51,676 nt of DNA from an uncultured Oscillospiraceae bacterium (GCA_947627325.1 CANQVO010000016.1:1-51676); one strand, 5' to 3'. Shown: positions 15,535 to 24,704, numbered from the stretch's first letter. The notes: a model not told the origin generated them from the sequence alone. Made by a program: numbers and translations.

Positions 15535-15865
15535 CTATTCGGAGAATTCCTCGTCACTTCCTCTTCCTGGACTTTCTGCTCCTATTTTACCACACCTGCC
15601 CGGAAAGGGGGGACTTTTTCAGTGGTTTCGGACGGGGTTGTTGTCGCCTCAGCCCAGTGAGTAACCGAGCCGTTTCCACAACGCAAAACCAAGAGGGCCG
15701 CACCAACCGGGTCAGCCCTCGTTTTTTAAATCCCCATCTTGCTTTATTCGCTGACGAAGAATGCGCCCTTGCTTTCCTAATGAGGCAAATTGGCAAATTA
15801 CAACAAGAAGTGAAAGTTCAGATCATCAATGGGTGTTTCGATTGTTACCGGGCAGCCAGTGAACG
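15535..15865. other. 331-base stretch with a plus-strand terminator-like hairpin
   Basis: No gene is supported. GAGGGC (15693-15698) pairs with GCCCTC (15715-15720) and is followed by GTTTTTT, a plausible terminator. On the minus strand an extended -10-like TGTGGTAAAAT lies near 15590 and may be the old transposase promoter. Confidence 0.4.
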
Positions 15866-16084
15866 TCATATATGGGTCTCCAAGTAATCAACGATATCCT
15901 TGACACAGACAAACTTTCCAATGTCTCGATCTGATATCTCGATTCCAAATTCGTCTTCAAACTCCACCACGATTTCCACCACATCAAAGGAGGATAGACC
16001 CAAATCCGCCTCTAAGGTTGAGTTTTCTTCGATAGAAATTCCATCAACATAGTTTTGCAGGATCTTTATAACACGCTCAAGCAT
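15866..16084 (-). CDS. Acyl carrier protein
   Basis: A 72-residue acidic four-helix carrier protein. LGLSSFDVVEIVVEFEDEFG matches the region around the phosphopantetheine serine (the second Ser of LSSFD corresponds to the DSL serine), and ISDRDIGKFVCVKDIVDYLE is the usual third and fourth helix. A pantetheinyl transferase would load it to carry an acyl or aminoacyl thioester. The start is the ATG after GGAGGGGAAACAAA; an upstream in-frame ATG lies within the neighbour. It overlaps the membrane-protein gene by 8 bases, so the two are translationally coupled. No synthase, ligase or acyltransferase is nearby. Confidence 0.88.
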   Translation of the reverse strand: MLERVIKILQNYVDGISIEENSTLEADLGLSSFDVVEIVVEFEDEFGIEISDRDIGKFVCVKDIVDYLETHI

Positions 16085-16673
16085 TTTGTTTCCCCTCCGA
16101 TTCAAGTTGTCTTAGGTATTCATGCCACTTGAAAGTATACATATTGCATAGTCGCTTATAGCTGCAAACAGAATCCGATATCCAGAGAATAAGGCCATTT
16201 AGAGGAAGCGGTAGGACAAAAAACAGAGCATCACGTAAGGTCCATGTGGACACGCCAGAGTAGTATGCCACCCAAAAAGTAACGGTAGTTGCCACACTCA
16301 ACAAAAACATCTCATGATTGACAAGCCAAGCAATAAGGTGATAGGAAATCCCATGCCGTTCTGGAACGACTTTTGTCCCGATGGGGAATATCATTTTATC
16401 TGGCGCAAATACCTTCAAAAATGAAATGATATGTGCTGACATAAGCCTATAGTATGAAATGCGGGCGGTAAAAGGGAGAATGAGAAAAAATGGAACCAGA
16501 TATACAAGGGGGTGTATTTTCTCGAGACCTGCACCTAATGCAACCCCTATTACTGTGAGCACAGCGGTAAAAGAAAATGTGAGCAAGGTGTTTTTAATCG
16601 CCGTTTCATTTGCCAATATATTTACCAGCCGATTATATTCTTCGTTTGTAAGTTGTGAAGTAGGAGTTGTCAT
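16077..16673 (-). CDS. Four-helix membrane protein coupled to the acyl carrier protein
   Basis: A 198-residue protein with about four membrane segments (near 30-50, 54-72, 120-142 and 147-168) in two hairpins separated by a 45-residue loop that contains KMIFPIGTKVVPERHG. N- and C-terminal tails are polar, with the latter ending in KWHEYLRQLESEGKQ. I do not recognise the family. A distant likeness to two-helix effector membrane proteins such as SLATT is possible. Its stop overlaps the start of the acyl carrier protein, so the pair is one functional unit, perhaps acylating or modifying a lipid or protein. Confidence 0.72.
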   Translation of the reverse strand: MTTPTSQLTNEEYNRLVNILANETAIKNTLLTFSFTAVLTVIGVALGAGLEKIHPLVYLVPFFLILPFTARISYYRLMSAHIISFLKVFAPDKMIFPIGTKVVPERHGISYHLIAWLVNHEMFLLSVATTVTFWVAYYSGVSTWTLRDALFFVLPLPLNGLILWISDSVCSYKRLCNMYTFKWHEYLRQLESEGKQNA

Positions 16674-16703
16674 GTGCGTTCATCCTCCCAATATCCTATC
16701 CGT

Positions 16704-17003
<300 letters not shown>

Positions 17004-17202
17004 CTATTCTACAATGCGTTCTCAAACGCCACAAACAACCCGGAGGGGCGTTTCTCTCCTGTTTCCTTCTACATGAAACTTTCCTTCTCTGTTTTCTGTG
17101 TCCTGTCAAGTGGCTCCTTCAAGGGGGTTCCTCCTGATACCCTCCTGGGGTCAACAAAGGGCAAGAGTCCCCCCTTGGCGGAAAGTCCTGCCCCTTGCGG
17201 CG

Positions 17203-17457
17203 TCAATATACTTGATAGCGGTTAGAGGTGCTGCTGCCGTTCTCCCGATACCTTGGCTCCGCCTTGATCCAGCCGCTTTTTTGAAGGTCGCGGAGGGCCC
17301 TCTGCACAGTCGAGCGGGAGAGGTTAAGTTCGCGGGCGATGGTCTTGACCCCAGGCCAGCAAAAGCCATCTCTGTCAGCGCGGCTCTCGAGGTACATATA
17401 GACCGCTACTGCCCGGTGGGGCAGATCGGCGGCATAGATGGAATCGAAGTAGCCCAT
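17203..17457 (-). CDS. Helix-turn-helix protein of the transfer region
   Basis: An 84-residue winged helix-turn-helix protein (HRAVAVYMYLESRAD, CWPGVKTIARELNLS, RSTVQRALRDLQKSGWI) resembling the N-terminal DNA-binding domain of element replication or regulatory proteins. It starts 1 base after the VirD4 gene ends, so it is in that operon. It may regulate transfer genes or help initiate element replication; the sequence does not decide. Confidence 0.85.
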   Translation of the reverse strand: MGYFDSIYAADLPHRAVAVYMYLESRADRDGFCWPGVKTIARELNLSRSTVQRALRDLQKSGWIKAEPRYRENGSSTSNRYQVY

Positions 17458-17458
17458 G

Positions 17459-19204
17459 TCATTTCACCTCGTTGGTTGATTTGATGCCGTCTTTCGGGGG
17501 CCTGTCTTCCGCCTGCCTCTGCTTTCGGATGGCGCTGACAAGTTCTCGCTTGGCGGCGTAGGCAACGGGCCGCTGGGCTCGTTCCGGCACCTCGTAAGGC
17601 TCGCCGAAGGTGATCCCCCAATCCAGGAACAGCCGCAGCTTGACCCTCATGGGGTGCATCCCGGTTTTCATGACAATAAATTGGCCCTTTGGCATGGCCT
17701 TCAACTCGTCCGGGGACATGAGGGGCCGCTCCATCATCTGGAGGGACTGGCTCTTATCTTTTCCCCGGCTGACAGAGCCGGAGAGTACCGTGCGGTTCCC
17801 CAATGCCTTGGACATCTCCACGGCGGTCTGGGAGGCCGGAGCGAAACCGCCAAAGATATTGAGCTGGCAGTTGTCCACGATAATTTCAGAACCCTCTTTG
17901 CCGTAGTTCTTCTGGAGCTGGCCGGTGATGGACTGCACAATAGGCACCAGCATGAGACGGCGGGATCGGGAGGCGCTGAACATCAACTCCAGCGACTGGA
18001 TGGGCGGGATCGTCCCCAACTCGTCACAATAGAAGACCACCCGGTTCTTGAGTTGCCCGCCGTTTTCATCGGCCACGGCGAGGATCTCCCGGTAGAGGTT
18101 CTGGAGGAGCAGGGACACGATGGCGTACTTGGTATTGTCCTCCTCCGGCAGTACAATAAAAATTGCGGACTTCTCATTGCAGAATTTCTCCGCGTCTATG
18201 GCGGTATCAAAGCATAAGAGCTGCTCCATCTCGCTGTCCAGAAAGGTGTTCAGCCGGGAGAGGACGGTGGAGAGGATAGACGCCATGGCCTGGGTGGAGG
18301 AGTTGAGGGCGGCCCCGGCGAACCATTTGGCCTTGTGATCCTCCGGGAGCTTTTCCATCAAGTCTTGAAATTGGTTTTTCCCATCGTCCCGCTTGCTGGG
18401 TTCCAAAAGCTCTTGTATCAGCTTGAAGGCGCTGACGATGTGGCGCTTGTAGCTGGGCTTGCCATTCTCATCCTCGTCTGTGAGGTACTCGGCCATAAGA
18501 AGGAAGATGGAGGTCAGAAGGCCCTCGGCGGAGTCATAGAAGAACTGGTTTTGTCCGTAGTTGGCGTCGCCGGAGTTGATGAGCGTCTTGGCGAGGATCT
18601 TGGCGTACTTCTCCGCCTTGGCTTTTGCCGCCAGGTTCTCGTGGTTGGCCTTGTAGATGTCCATGTACTTATTGATGAGCTGGAGGAGGTTGTTCCCGTC
18701 CGAACGGGTGGGATTGCGGAGATCAAGGATAGAGACGTTGTAGCCGTAGCAGTCCCTGGCGATCCCGGCATAGTTGCGGTAGAGGTCGCCCTTGGTGTCG
18801 GTGCAGAGGAAGGACATCCCGCTGGCGCAGGCGTACTCAAGGTTAGGATAGAGAAAGAAGGCGGTCTTTCCGGCGCCGCTGGCCGCGGTGACCATGGCGT
18901 GGACGTCGCCGGTCTCCACCAGGGCCTTTACCGCCTTCCTCGTACCCTCACAGCCCACGACGAGACCTTGCTTTTTGGGCAGATCCTTCCCTTGGCGCCA
19001 CTTGGCCACCTGATAGGGCGCCAGCTTATAGCTGTCCTTGATCTCTTTCTTTGTGGCCCACCGCGCCGTGCCGTGCTGACCGTCGCCCACCGTTTTGGAC
19101 TTGATCCCGTCCAGGTTGAAGCTCCCGGACAGCGTGGTGGCCAGGATCATGAGGAGGAGAAAGCCTCCTGCGATAATAACTACAAGGTAGGGCGTGTTCA
19201 TCAT
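17459..19204 (-). CDS. virD4: VirD4/TraG-type coupling protein (T4CP)
   Basis: The 581-residue membrane ATPase that links the relaxase-DNA complex to the type IV secretion channel. It has an N-terminal membrane segment (about 6-25), Walker A in AASGAGKTAFFLYP (107-120) and Walker B in VVFYCDELGTIP near 390. The TraG/VirD4 features SRSRRLMLVPIVQSITGQL and LNIFGGFAPASQTAVEM follow. One N-terminal helix rather than two is usual for this Gram-positive branch. Its ATG overlaps the TOPRIM gene stop in ATGATGA, so the two are coupled. Confidence 0.95.
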   Translation of the reverse strand: MMNTPYLVVIIAGGFLLLMILATTLSGSFNLDGIKSKTVGDGQHGTARWATKKEIKDSYKLAPYQVAKWRQGKDLPKKQGLVVGCEGTRKAVKALVETGDVHAMVTAASGAGKTAFFLYPNLEYACASGMSFLCTDTKGDLYRNYAGIARDCYGYNVSILDLRNPTRSDGNNLLQLINKYMDIYKANHENLAAKAKAEKYAKILAKTLINSGDANYGQNQFFYDSAEGLLTSIFLLMAEYLTDEDENGKPSYKRHIVSAFKLIQELLEPSKRDDGKNQFQDLMEKLPEDHKAKWFAGAALNSSTQAMASILSTVLSRLNTFLDSEMEQLLCFDTAIDAEKFCNEKSAIFIVLPEEDNTKYAIVSLLLQNLYREILAVADENGGQLKNRVVFYCDELGTIPPIQSLELMFSASRSRRLMLVPIVQSITGQLQKNYGKEGSEIIVDNCQLNIFGGFAPASQTAVEMSKALGNRTVLSGSVSRGKDKSQSLQMMERPLMSPDELKAMPKGQFIVMKTGMHPMRVKLRLFLDWGITFGEPYEVPERAQRPVAYAAKRELVSAIRKQRQAEDRPPKDGIKSTNEVK

Positions 19205-20580
19205 CCCATCCCTCCCATCTCCATCGTCAAATTCTGTTCAGCCGCTCTCTGAAACTCCTGTGTGGATCCCATCGCTCCCAGGCATTGGGCGGCGAAGGTG
19301 AGCCAGGATTCCGCAATCCCGCGCTTTTCCTCCGCGGTGTGGATGCCCTGGGCCTGTTTCTGGACGTCTAAGAGATCGCTGGCAAGGCGGTCAGCGCCGC
19401 CGGTGCCCTCACATACAGCTTTGATGTAAGTCGCAGCGCCTTCCTCCCGGATCTCTTTCCCCATCTGGTGGTACTCGCGCATAGCGGCGGAGATAGCGTA
19501 AGAGGCTGCTGACTTCAAGCATTCGTCCGCCTTGGCGGACAGCCCGATCTGGAGATAGCGGTCGCGCTGACCCAGGAGGGCGGGGATTTTGAGTTGGGCC
19601 AGCTTACCCTTTTCCAGAGAGGCGTCCTTTGCCAATTCGTCCAGCATATCCTCATCCAGTTTTCTGCCGTGAACCGACTCCTCCGGCAGCAGTCCCCTGG
19701 CGGCCTTCAGTTCCTCGTTCCAGTCCTTCCGCGTGGGGAAGCAGGCGGTGACATCGCCGTACCCCCTCTCTGTCAGGATGTCGGTGATCCGCTGGATCGC
19801 GTTTCTCCCAGCCTGGTCGTTGTCCAGGCAGAGCGCCACCTGTCGGAGATTGGGGCACTGTTCCAGCATCCAGAGGATGGATTTCTCACTAAGCCCACAG
19901 AGGGCCACATAGCTGGAGTTCTCCCAGTCCTCCGAGTGGAGGGAGAGATAGGAGAGCAGATCGATGGGCGCCTCGAAAGCGTAGAGAGTATCGTCCCGAC
20001 CCACCCAGTGAAAGCTGTATTTCGGTTTGCTTCCGGCTTGGTTGACGCGGAAGGTCTTGCCGAAGCTCTGTGTGCTGCGGAGGTGGGCGTGCCGGGGCGT
20101 TCCATCCATGTCCCGGCCTACAAATATGGCGTTGTGGTGGATGGCGTCCTCATAGATCAACTTCTTCTTCGCGAAGGCGGAGATGATCTTGGGGTCGATC
20201 CCCCGCGCCTTGGTGAGATAGGCGAACACACGGCGCATATCTTTGTTGGCCCTGGGGAGTGCGAGCTCTTTCTCAGGCTCGGGGGCAGAGGGCTTCGTTT
20301 CCAGGAATGGCGTGGCGCAGCCGTACCCGCCCAGCAGGAGCTGCATGGCCTCCGGGTAGCTCATGCCATAGTGGGCCCGGACAAACTCCACCGGGCCGCC
20401 GCCCCGCTGGGCGGCATGGTCGTACCACTTATTTCCCCGGATCGTAATGGAGTGGTCGGACTCCATCCGCAGCTCCGGCCCGGAGCGGAGGAGACGCTCT
20501 CCCCGGCAGCGGAGGAACTCCGCCAGGTCTACGCTGTTGGCTATGCGCTTTTGCTCGTCGGTAAATGGGATGTAAGGCAT
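19201..20580 (-). CDS. DUF3991/TOPRIM primase-like protein
   Basis: A 459-residue protein with an N-terminal zinc-finger-like part without cysteines (SVDLAEFLRCRGERLLRSG, YDHAAQRGGGPVEFV) and then a DUF3991/TOPRIM core. The TOPRIM acidic residues are in FEAPIDLLSYLSLH (Glu) and VALCLDNDQAGRNAI (Asp-x-Asp), about 220-290. The C-terminal 170 residues are helical. These proteins are common on Gram-positive conjugative elements and are thought to act as primases or nickases in transfer or replication. The C-terminal end overlaps the VirD4 start. Confidence 0.88.
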   Translation of the reverse strand: MPYIPFTDEQKRIANSVDLAEFLRCRGERLLRSGPELRMESDHSITIRGNKWYDHAAQRGGGPVEFVRAHYGMSYPEAMQLLLGGYGCATPFLETKPSAPEPEKELALPRANKDMRRVFAYLTKARGIDPKIISAFAKKKLIYEDAIHHNAIFVGRDMDGTPRHAHLRSTQSFGKTFRVNQAGSKPKYSFHWVGRDDTLYAFEAPIDLLSYLSLHSEDWENSSYVALCGLSEKSILWMLEQCPNLRQVALCLDNDQAGRNAIQRITDILTERGYGDVTACFPTRKDWNEELKAARGLLPEESVHGRKLDEDMLDELAKDASLEKGKLAQLKIPALLGQRDRYLQIGLSAKADECLKSAASYAISAAMREYHQMGKEIREEGAATYIKAVCEGTGGADRLASDLLDVQKQAQGIHTAEEKRGIAESWLTFAAQCLGAMGSTQEFQRAAEQNLTMEMGGMG

Positions 20581-20682
20581 TTTTTCACCCAGCTTTCTTT
20601 TTTGTTATGTCGTGGTTTTTATTGTCGTACTGGATCATTACAAATTGTGCGGCGATTTTGATCGGGTGTTGTAAACAAATGA

Positions 20683-20711
20683 TTGCATTTACTTACTCCT
20701 TGTGTTATAAT
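20683..20711 (+). promoter_or_regulatory. Promoter of the RelB-PIN toxin-antitoxin operon
   Basis: TTGCAT (20683-20688) and TATAAT (20706-20711) are 17 bases apart, 24 bases before the antitoxin ATG with its GAAGGGAGGG site. Confidence 0.75.
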
Positions 20712-20734
20712 ATAGGCAACGAAGGGAGGGTCGC

Positions 20735-21031
20735 ATGATGGCAAACGGTTTGGTACAGTTCCGTGCCGATGATGTGACGAGGGCAAAGGCCACGGTCATT
20801 TGTGAACGGCTTGGGATGGATCTTTCCACCTATATGCGTATCTGTATGGCCAAGCTGGTGGAGGAGAACGGTATCCCATTTAGCATGAAACTGAGCGTTC
20901 CGAAGGACGATGCGGGGATCGCCGCTATGCGGGAGGCCAGCAGGATCGCGGAGGAGCGGGGAATCTCCGAGATGAGTCTGGAAGAGATCAACGCGGAGAT
21001 CAAACTCGCTCGAAGGGAACGGAAGGTGTAA
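20735..21031 (+). CDS. RelB/DinJ-family antitoxin
   Basis: A 98-residue protein with an N-terminal ribbon-helix-helix (LVQFRADDVTRAKATVICER, LGMDLSTYMRICMAKLV) and a charged C-terminal toxin-binding tail (ISEMSLEEINAEIKLAR). Members neutralise a toxin and repress their own operon. Two adjacent Met codons can serve as start after GAAGGGAGGG. The partner gene starts 6 bases downstream and encodes a PIN-like protein rather than the usual RelE fold, a mixed pairing also seen elsewhere. Confidence 0.9.
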   Translation: MMANGLVQFRADDVTRAKATVICERLGMDLSTYMRICMAKLVEENGIPFSMKLSVPKDDAGIAAMREASRIAEERGISEMSLEEINAEIKLARRERKV

Positions 21032-21037
21032 CCGCCT

Positions 21038-21463
21038 ATGACCTATTTTGCCGTGCTGGATACCAATGTTCTGGTATCTGCCATGCTGAAGGCCGATTCC
21101 ATCCCTGGCGCGGTGTTAGAGTTAGCCCTTGGCGGCAGCATTAGGCCCGTCTACAATGAGACGATCCTGAAAGAATACCGGGAGGTTCTGTGCCGTGCCA
21201 AGTTTTCCTTTGGAGAACGGATCGTGAACGCGGTGCTCCAAGGTATCGTGAACCGCGGTGTTTGCGTGGAGGGGGAAAAACTGGACGAGGCCGAGTTTCC
21301 AGACCCGGACGACGTCGTGTTTTACGAGGTAGTTATGGAGGAGCGGAAATACGAAGAGGCATATCTTGTGACGGGCAACCTACGTCACTTTCCGGTAAAG
21401 CCCTTTGTGGTAACGCCCAAGCAGATGCTGGACTTGATCCTTTCCAATCAGAGTGAGAACTGA
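21038..21463 (+). CDS. PIN-domain toxin (putative RNase)
   Basis: A 141-residue PIN-fold protein: FAVLDTNVLVSAML gives the first acidic residue, ETILKEYREVL the second, and DPDDVVFYEV with AYLVTGNLRHFP the later metal-binding ones. Such toxins cleave RNA until bound by the antitoxin. The gene follows the RelB-like antitoxin in one operon with its own promoter and runs against the surrounding transfer genes, so the pair probably stabilises the element. Confidence 0.88.
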   Translation: MTYFAVLDTNVLVSAMLKADSIPGAVLELALGGSIRPVYNETILKEYREVLCRAKFSFGERIVNAVLQGIVNRGVCVEGEKLDEAEFPDPDDVVFYEVVMEERKYEEAYLVTGNLRHFPVKPFVVTPKQMLDLILSNQSEN

Positions 21464-21479
21464 ATGACGCGCCCGTGAT

Positions 21480-21508
21480 CGAGGGACGGTCACCATGACC
21501 GTCCCTCT
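21480..21508 (+). terminator. Hairpin between the toxin and relaxase genes
   Basis: GAGGGACGGTCA (21480-21491) pairs with TGACCGTCCCTC (21496-21507) around CCA, followed by TTGTTTTG. It should stop transcription from the toxin gene and separates it from the convergent relaxase gene. Confidence 0.85.
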
Positions 21509-21520
21509 TGTTTTGCCCAT

Positions 21521-23500
21521 TCACATCTTCTGTTCGTGATCGTCTACCCGTAGGCCCCGCGCCGCTTTTAGCTCCATGAGCTGACGGCGGCGTTTCCGAT
21601 CCACGCGGAGATGCGTCATCGTCAGCGGCGGCCTCTTGTCCTCGAAGATCCCGCTCATGTGGTGGAGCAGACGGATCACCGCCGCGGCAATAGTGGGGTT
21701 CCGCCGGTGTAGAAAGAAGTCAAAACGGTCAAGGAAGAATTGGGCGTACTCGTTGCCCTGCTGGGCCGAGGCGGTCAGCCACTTCCGCGCCAGCTCACTG
21801 TCTCTGGGAATGACCTTCCCCATGAGGTACAGCTTTCCCAGGGCGTATTGGGCGTACTGGTTCCCCCTCGATGCCGAGACGGTCAGGTGTCGGACTGCCC
21901 GTTCCACATCCTTTTCCAGACCATTGCCGGTAAGGTACAGTTTTCCCAGTCGGTAGTCAGCGTACTGATTTCCCTGGGCAGAGGCTTTCTCATACCACTC
22001 CACCGCCTCGCTGATCCGGCTCTGCCCTTGAAGCAGCTTTCCGAGGGCGTATTGGGAGTAATCATTCCCCGACTCAGCGGAACGGCGGAACCAGAGTTCC
22101 GCTTTCCCCGTGTCCCTCGCTCCATCCAGAAGGCCGTCCCGCCACACCCTCCCAAGCTGATGGGCGGCCACGGAGAAGCCCTGTTCCCAGAGCCGCTCCA
22201 ATGTCTGGAGCGCCAGCCGTTTCCCCTCCAGGGGAGCGGCCTCATCCAACAGCATTGCCTTGGCGTCTTGATACTCCGCCGCCTGTTGATACAAGGTTTG
22301 GTGGCCTGTCCTGCCCGTCGTCTTTTCCTCCGTCTCTGGTTCACCATCCGTCTGCTGTTCCTCCGGCTCATCATCCATTCCTTCATCTTCGAAGGTGATG
22401 GATCCCATCTCTAAGCGCAGTGCCTCCTGTATGACCAAATTCTTGATGGCCTTGAACTCCTTCTGCTGGGAGAGGGGCAGACGCTCTCTGGGCTTGTCCT
22501 TATAGTAGCTTTCCAACTGATCCCGGAGCGAATTCCATTCCTCGTAGCACCGCGCCACCTCTGGAATAGCTGCCAACTCATCCACGATGGAGTCGATCTT
22601 ATCCTTGACAGGCCGCTTGAGATACCCATAGACCTTTTTGCCGGAGGTGTTCTTGAGCATCGTGGAGAGTTCCACCATCTGCTGTTCTAACACGGGACTA
22701 TCCACGGTGACGCGGCTGAGCGCGGAGGTCAGGCGGGCCAGGGTGGAGCGGCTCTCCTGGGTGAGTTCCTTGTAGGAAATATCTTTTTGTTCATAGAGGT
22801 TGTACAAATCTTCCTTGAAGATATCATTGGTGAGCGCGGAGCGGATGGCCTTGATGCCCGCTTTGGTGAGAAACCCCTGCTTGGGATCATCCGGCCACAG
22901 CATCATGTGGACATGGGGGTGGTGGCCCTCATTGTGGAAGGCCGCGTACCAATGGAGTCCCCCCTGGGAGATCTTCATCGCCCGCGCGATCTCATTGATA
23001 TGAGAGAGGATCAGACCCTGCCATGCCTCCGCGCTATCATAGTCCAGTCGAGCGGCGTCCTCCCGCCGAAGGGAAAGGATCATCGTCCATACATTTCCCG
23101 TGTGGGACTTCATCTCCTTCAGGGCAGCGTCCAGAGAGACATTCCTATCCGAACTGAACAGGCCGTGCTCGCCGTGCCGTTCCACCCTGGGCCGGGTGGC
23201 GATGTATTTCATATACCCGTCCCGCTCCAGAGCGATATGCGCGTTGGCATCCAGCGTAGCGGAGATGAACTGAGATGCTGAACCGAAGGTGTGCGCCTTC
23301 TGATAGTCCCGGTACTCATAGGAGCCTTTGCTGTCCGGGAAGTCGCGGAGCAATTCCTCAATGAGATTCCTCTGCGCTGGTGTGGGTTGCCCATTCCCTT
23401 TAAGGATCTCGACCCGCTCACGGGTGGCGATGTATTTCAGGTAGCCAACAGCGGAGCCGCCAGATTTGATGTAGCCGCTTTTCACGATGAGTCTTACCAT
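21521..23500 (-). CDS. MobP3-like relaxase with C-terminal Sel1 repeats
   Basis: A 659-residue relaxase that nicks oriT and leads the strand into the recipient. The N-terminal domain has the HEGHHPHVH-like histidine metal site (NEGHHPHVHMMLW, about 213-225) and family segments YLKYIATRERVEILKGNG, VWTMILSLRREDAARLDYD and GGLHWYAAFH. After a charged linker (about 375-400, EEQQTDGEPETEEKTTG) come at least four Sel1/TPR-like repeats (AHQLGRVWRDGLLDGARD, YSQYALGKLLQGQ, YADYRLGKLYLTGNG, YAQYALGKLYLMGK), a protein-binding solenoid. Only a weak ribosome-binding site precedes the ATG, so it is probably coupled to the accessory gene just upstream. Confidence 0.92.
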   Translation of the reverse strand: MVRLIVKSGYIKSGGSAVGYLKYIATRERVEILKGNGQPTPAQRNLIEELLRDFPDSKGSYEYRDYQKAHTFGSASQFISATLDANAHIALERDGYMKYIATRPRVERHGEHGLFSSDRNVSLDAALKEMKSHTGNVWTMILSLRREDAARLDYDSAEAWQGLILSHINEIARAMKISQGGLHWYAAFHNEGHHPHVHMMLWPDDPKQGFLTKAGIKAIRSALTNDIFKEDLYNLYEQKDISYKELTQESRSTLARLTSALSRVTVDSPVLEQQMVELSTMLKNTSGKKVYGYLKRPVKDKIDSIVDELAAIPEVARCYEEWNSLRDQLESYYKDKPRERLPLSQQKEFKAIKNLVIQEALRLEMGSITFEDEGMDDEPEEQQTDGEPETEEKTTGRTGHQTLYQQAAEYQDAKAMLLDEAAPLEGKRLALQTLERLWEQGFSVAAHQLGRVWRDGLLDGARDTGKAELWFRRSAESGNDYSQYALGKLLQGQSRISEAVEWYEKASAQGNQYADYRLGKLYLTGNGLEKDVERAVRHLTVSASRGNQYAQYALGKLYLMGKVIPRDSELARKWLTASAQQGNEYAQFFLDRFDFFLHRRNPTIAAAVIRLLHHMSGIFEDKRPPLTMTHLRVDRKRRRQLMELKAARGLRVDDHEQKM

Positions 23501-23506
23501 GGCCTA

Positions 23507-23911
23507 TCACAGATCCTTCTGGAATTTCAGCGCATCCTCAAAATCAATTTTGCCGTTGGTGCGTTTCACATCCTGGACGCACTTGCCCTGGAGTTCACGA
23601 AGCGTCCCCATGCTGATGTCTGACTCATAGGCGAGGATATTGTGGGTGACGGCTTCCCCGACAGAGAGCTTGAACAGATGGCTTGCGACCCTGTCCCCCA
23701 ATGCTCTGAGTTTGCCCTCCAGCACATCTGAGAGAACACGAGGGAGGTATGCCTCCGTGTGAGCGGTATTGAGATAGCCGGTGTAGAACAGGATGGCATT
23801 TTCGATGTACTCGCTCTGTGTTTTACAGTTGTCCAGCTTATAGTAATCCGCAACCATTTGCCTGACTTGCGGGGAGAGGAATAGGGAAAAATGTGTTTTG
23901 TCCTTGATCAC
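23507..23911 (-). CDS. Relaxosome accessory DNA-binding protein (MobC-like)
   Basis: A 134-residue protein with an N-terminal ribbon-helix-helix-like part (HFSLFLSPQVRQMVADYY, TQSEYIENAILFYTGYL) and a helical body. Proteins of this type precede MobP3-like relaxases and help them bind oriT. The start is GTG at 23911, following GGAGG. It ends 6 bases before the relaxase start. The candidate oriT lies just upstream of it. Confidence 0.82.
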   Translation of the reverse strand: MIKDKTHFSLFLSPQVRQMVADYYKLDNCKTQSEYIENAILFYTGYLNTAHTEAYLPRVLSDVLEGKLRALGDRVASHLFKLSVGEAVTHNILAYESDISMGTLRELQGKCVQDVKRTNGKIDFEDALKFQKDL

Positions 23912-24220
23912 GGTAAAACCTCCAATTCAGCGTCAGGAATACCCTGATTTTTCTTGGCATACGGGGCTTTGTGGGAAATCAAATACTTTGTAACGAAAAA
24001 AGGCCGTTTAGGAATACCCTTTTGAAAAGCTGGAACCGCCCGCACTGCGGGCGGTTGTGGACGGAGGGGTGGGCTTTGCACACCACTCCTTTCTCCAGCT
24101 TGGTTTTCGACCGGCCAAAACTCCCCCAAATTGGGGGCAGATCGCCTTGGAGGGAGCGTTGTCCTGCCGGGTGAGAAAAGGGCCGCACAGCGGCTCGCGG
24201 GCAGTAACGTAGGCAGAAAA
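23912..24220. other. Candidate origin of transfer (oriT)
   Basis: This non-coding stretch upstream of the relaxosome genes holds several DNA-binding-type signals. There is a direct repeat AGGAATACCCT (23935-23945 and 24010-24020), a perfect inverted repeat AACCGCCCGCA-C-TGCGGGCGGTT (24034-24056), a palindrome CCCCCAAATTGGGGG (24123-24137) and TCCTGC (24162-24167), which resembles the MOBP nick core. Position and content fit an oriT, but the nick site is inferred. Confidence 0.5.
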
Positions 24221-24252
24221 AGGAGCCGCTCCCTTGCCGGGAACGGCTCCTT
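24221..24252 (-). terminator. Terminator after the YolD-like gene
   Basis: On the minus strand GGAGCCGTTCCC pairs with GGGAGCGGCTCC across a short loop and is followed by TTTTTCT. It ends the UvrX-YolD operon before the candidate oriT. Confidence 0.85.
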
Positions 24253-24281
24253 GCTCTGTTAATTTTTTGCGGGAGGCACAG

Positions 24282-24704
24282 TCACTCCATGCGATTGAAT
24301 ACCTCGCTGTCCAGCTCCATGATATCATCCACCGGGATCTTACCTCCGTCCTCCATGATGAGGATCCGCTCCAGCGTGTCCACCTTGCGGATGCGGCCCT
24401 GGATGGTAGCGTAGGAGCCGCCTTCTTTGCGCCGATCCGGTTGGAACCAGGTGATGGACACCAGGGGTGGGTCGTCCTCCCAGGCCAGCACCAGCCGGAG
24501 CCGCTCGTCCAGCACCGCCAGCTCATCCTCACTCAGTTCCACTCGCCGGTCGGTGAGACGGGCTGTCTCCCTCACCGCATCATCGTATCCGGTGAGTGCG
24601 GCGAAGGGTGAGAACTGCGCTGCCCGGTCCAGGCGAGACATCCGGGGGTGCTTTCTGGAGGTGTGATGGGACAGATAGAGCAGGTCGTCATAGTTGTCCG
24701 TCAT
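24282..24704 (-). CDS. YolD-like protein
   Basis: A 140-residue YolD-like protein: RAAQFSPFAALTGYDDAVRE is the family's N-terminal signature, LSEDELAVLDERL a central helix, and VSITWFQPDRRKEGG with GRIRKVDTLERILIMEDG the small beta domain. YolD-like genes accompany UvrX/UmuC-type polymerases and are thought to act with them. Its ATG overlaps the polymerase stop in ATGA, so the two are coupled. Confidence 0.9.
   Translation of the reverse strand: MTDNYDDLLYLSHHTSRKHPRMSRLDRAAQFSPFAALTGYDDAVRETARLTDRRVELSEDELAVLDERLRLVLAWEDDPPLVSITWFQPDRRKEGGSYATIQGRIRKVDTLERILIMEDGGKIPVDDIMELDSEVFNRME

Noticed and set aside
15587-15796. Minus-strand open frame of 69 codons upstream of the transposase remnant
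   Set aside because: It spans a terminator-like hairpin and an old promoter region, has basic low-complexity sequence and no start signal.
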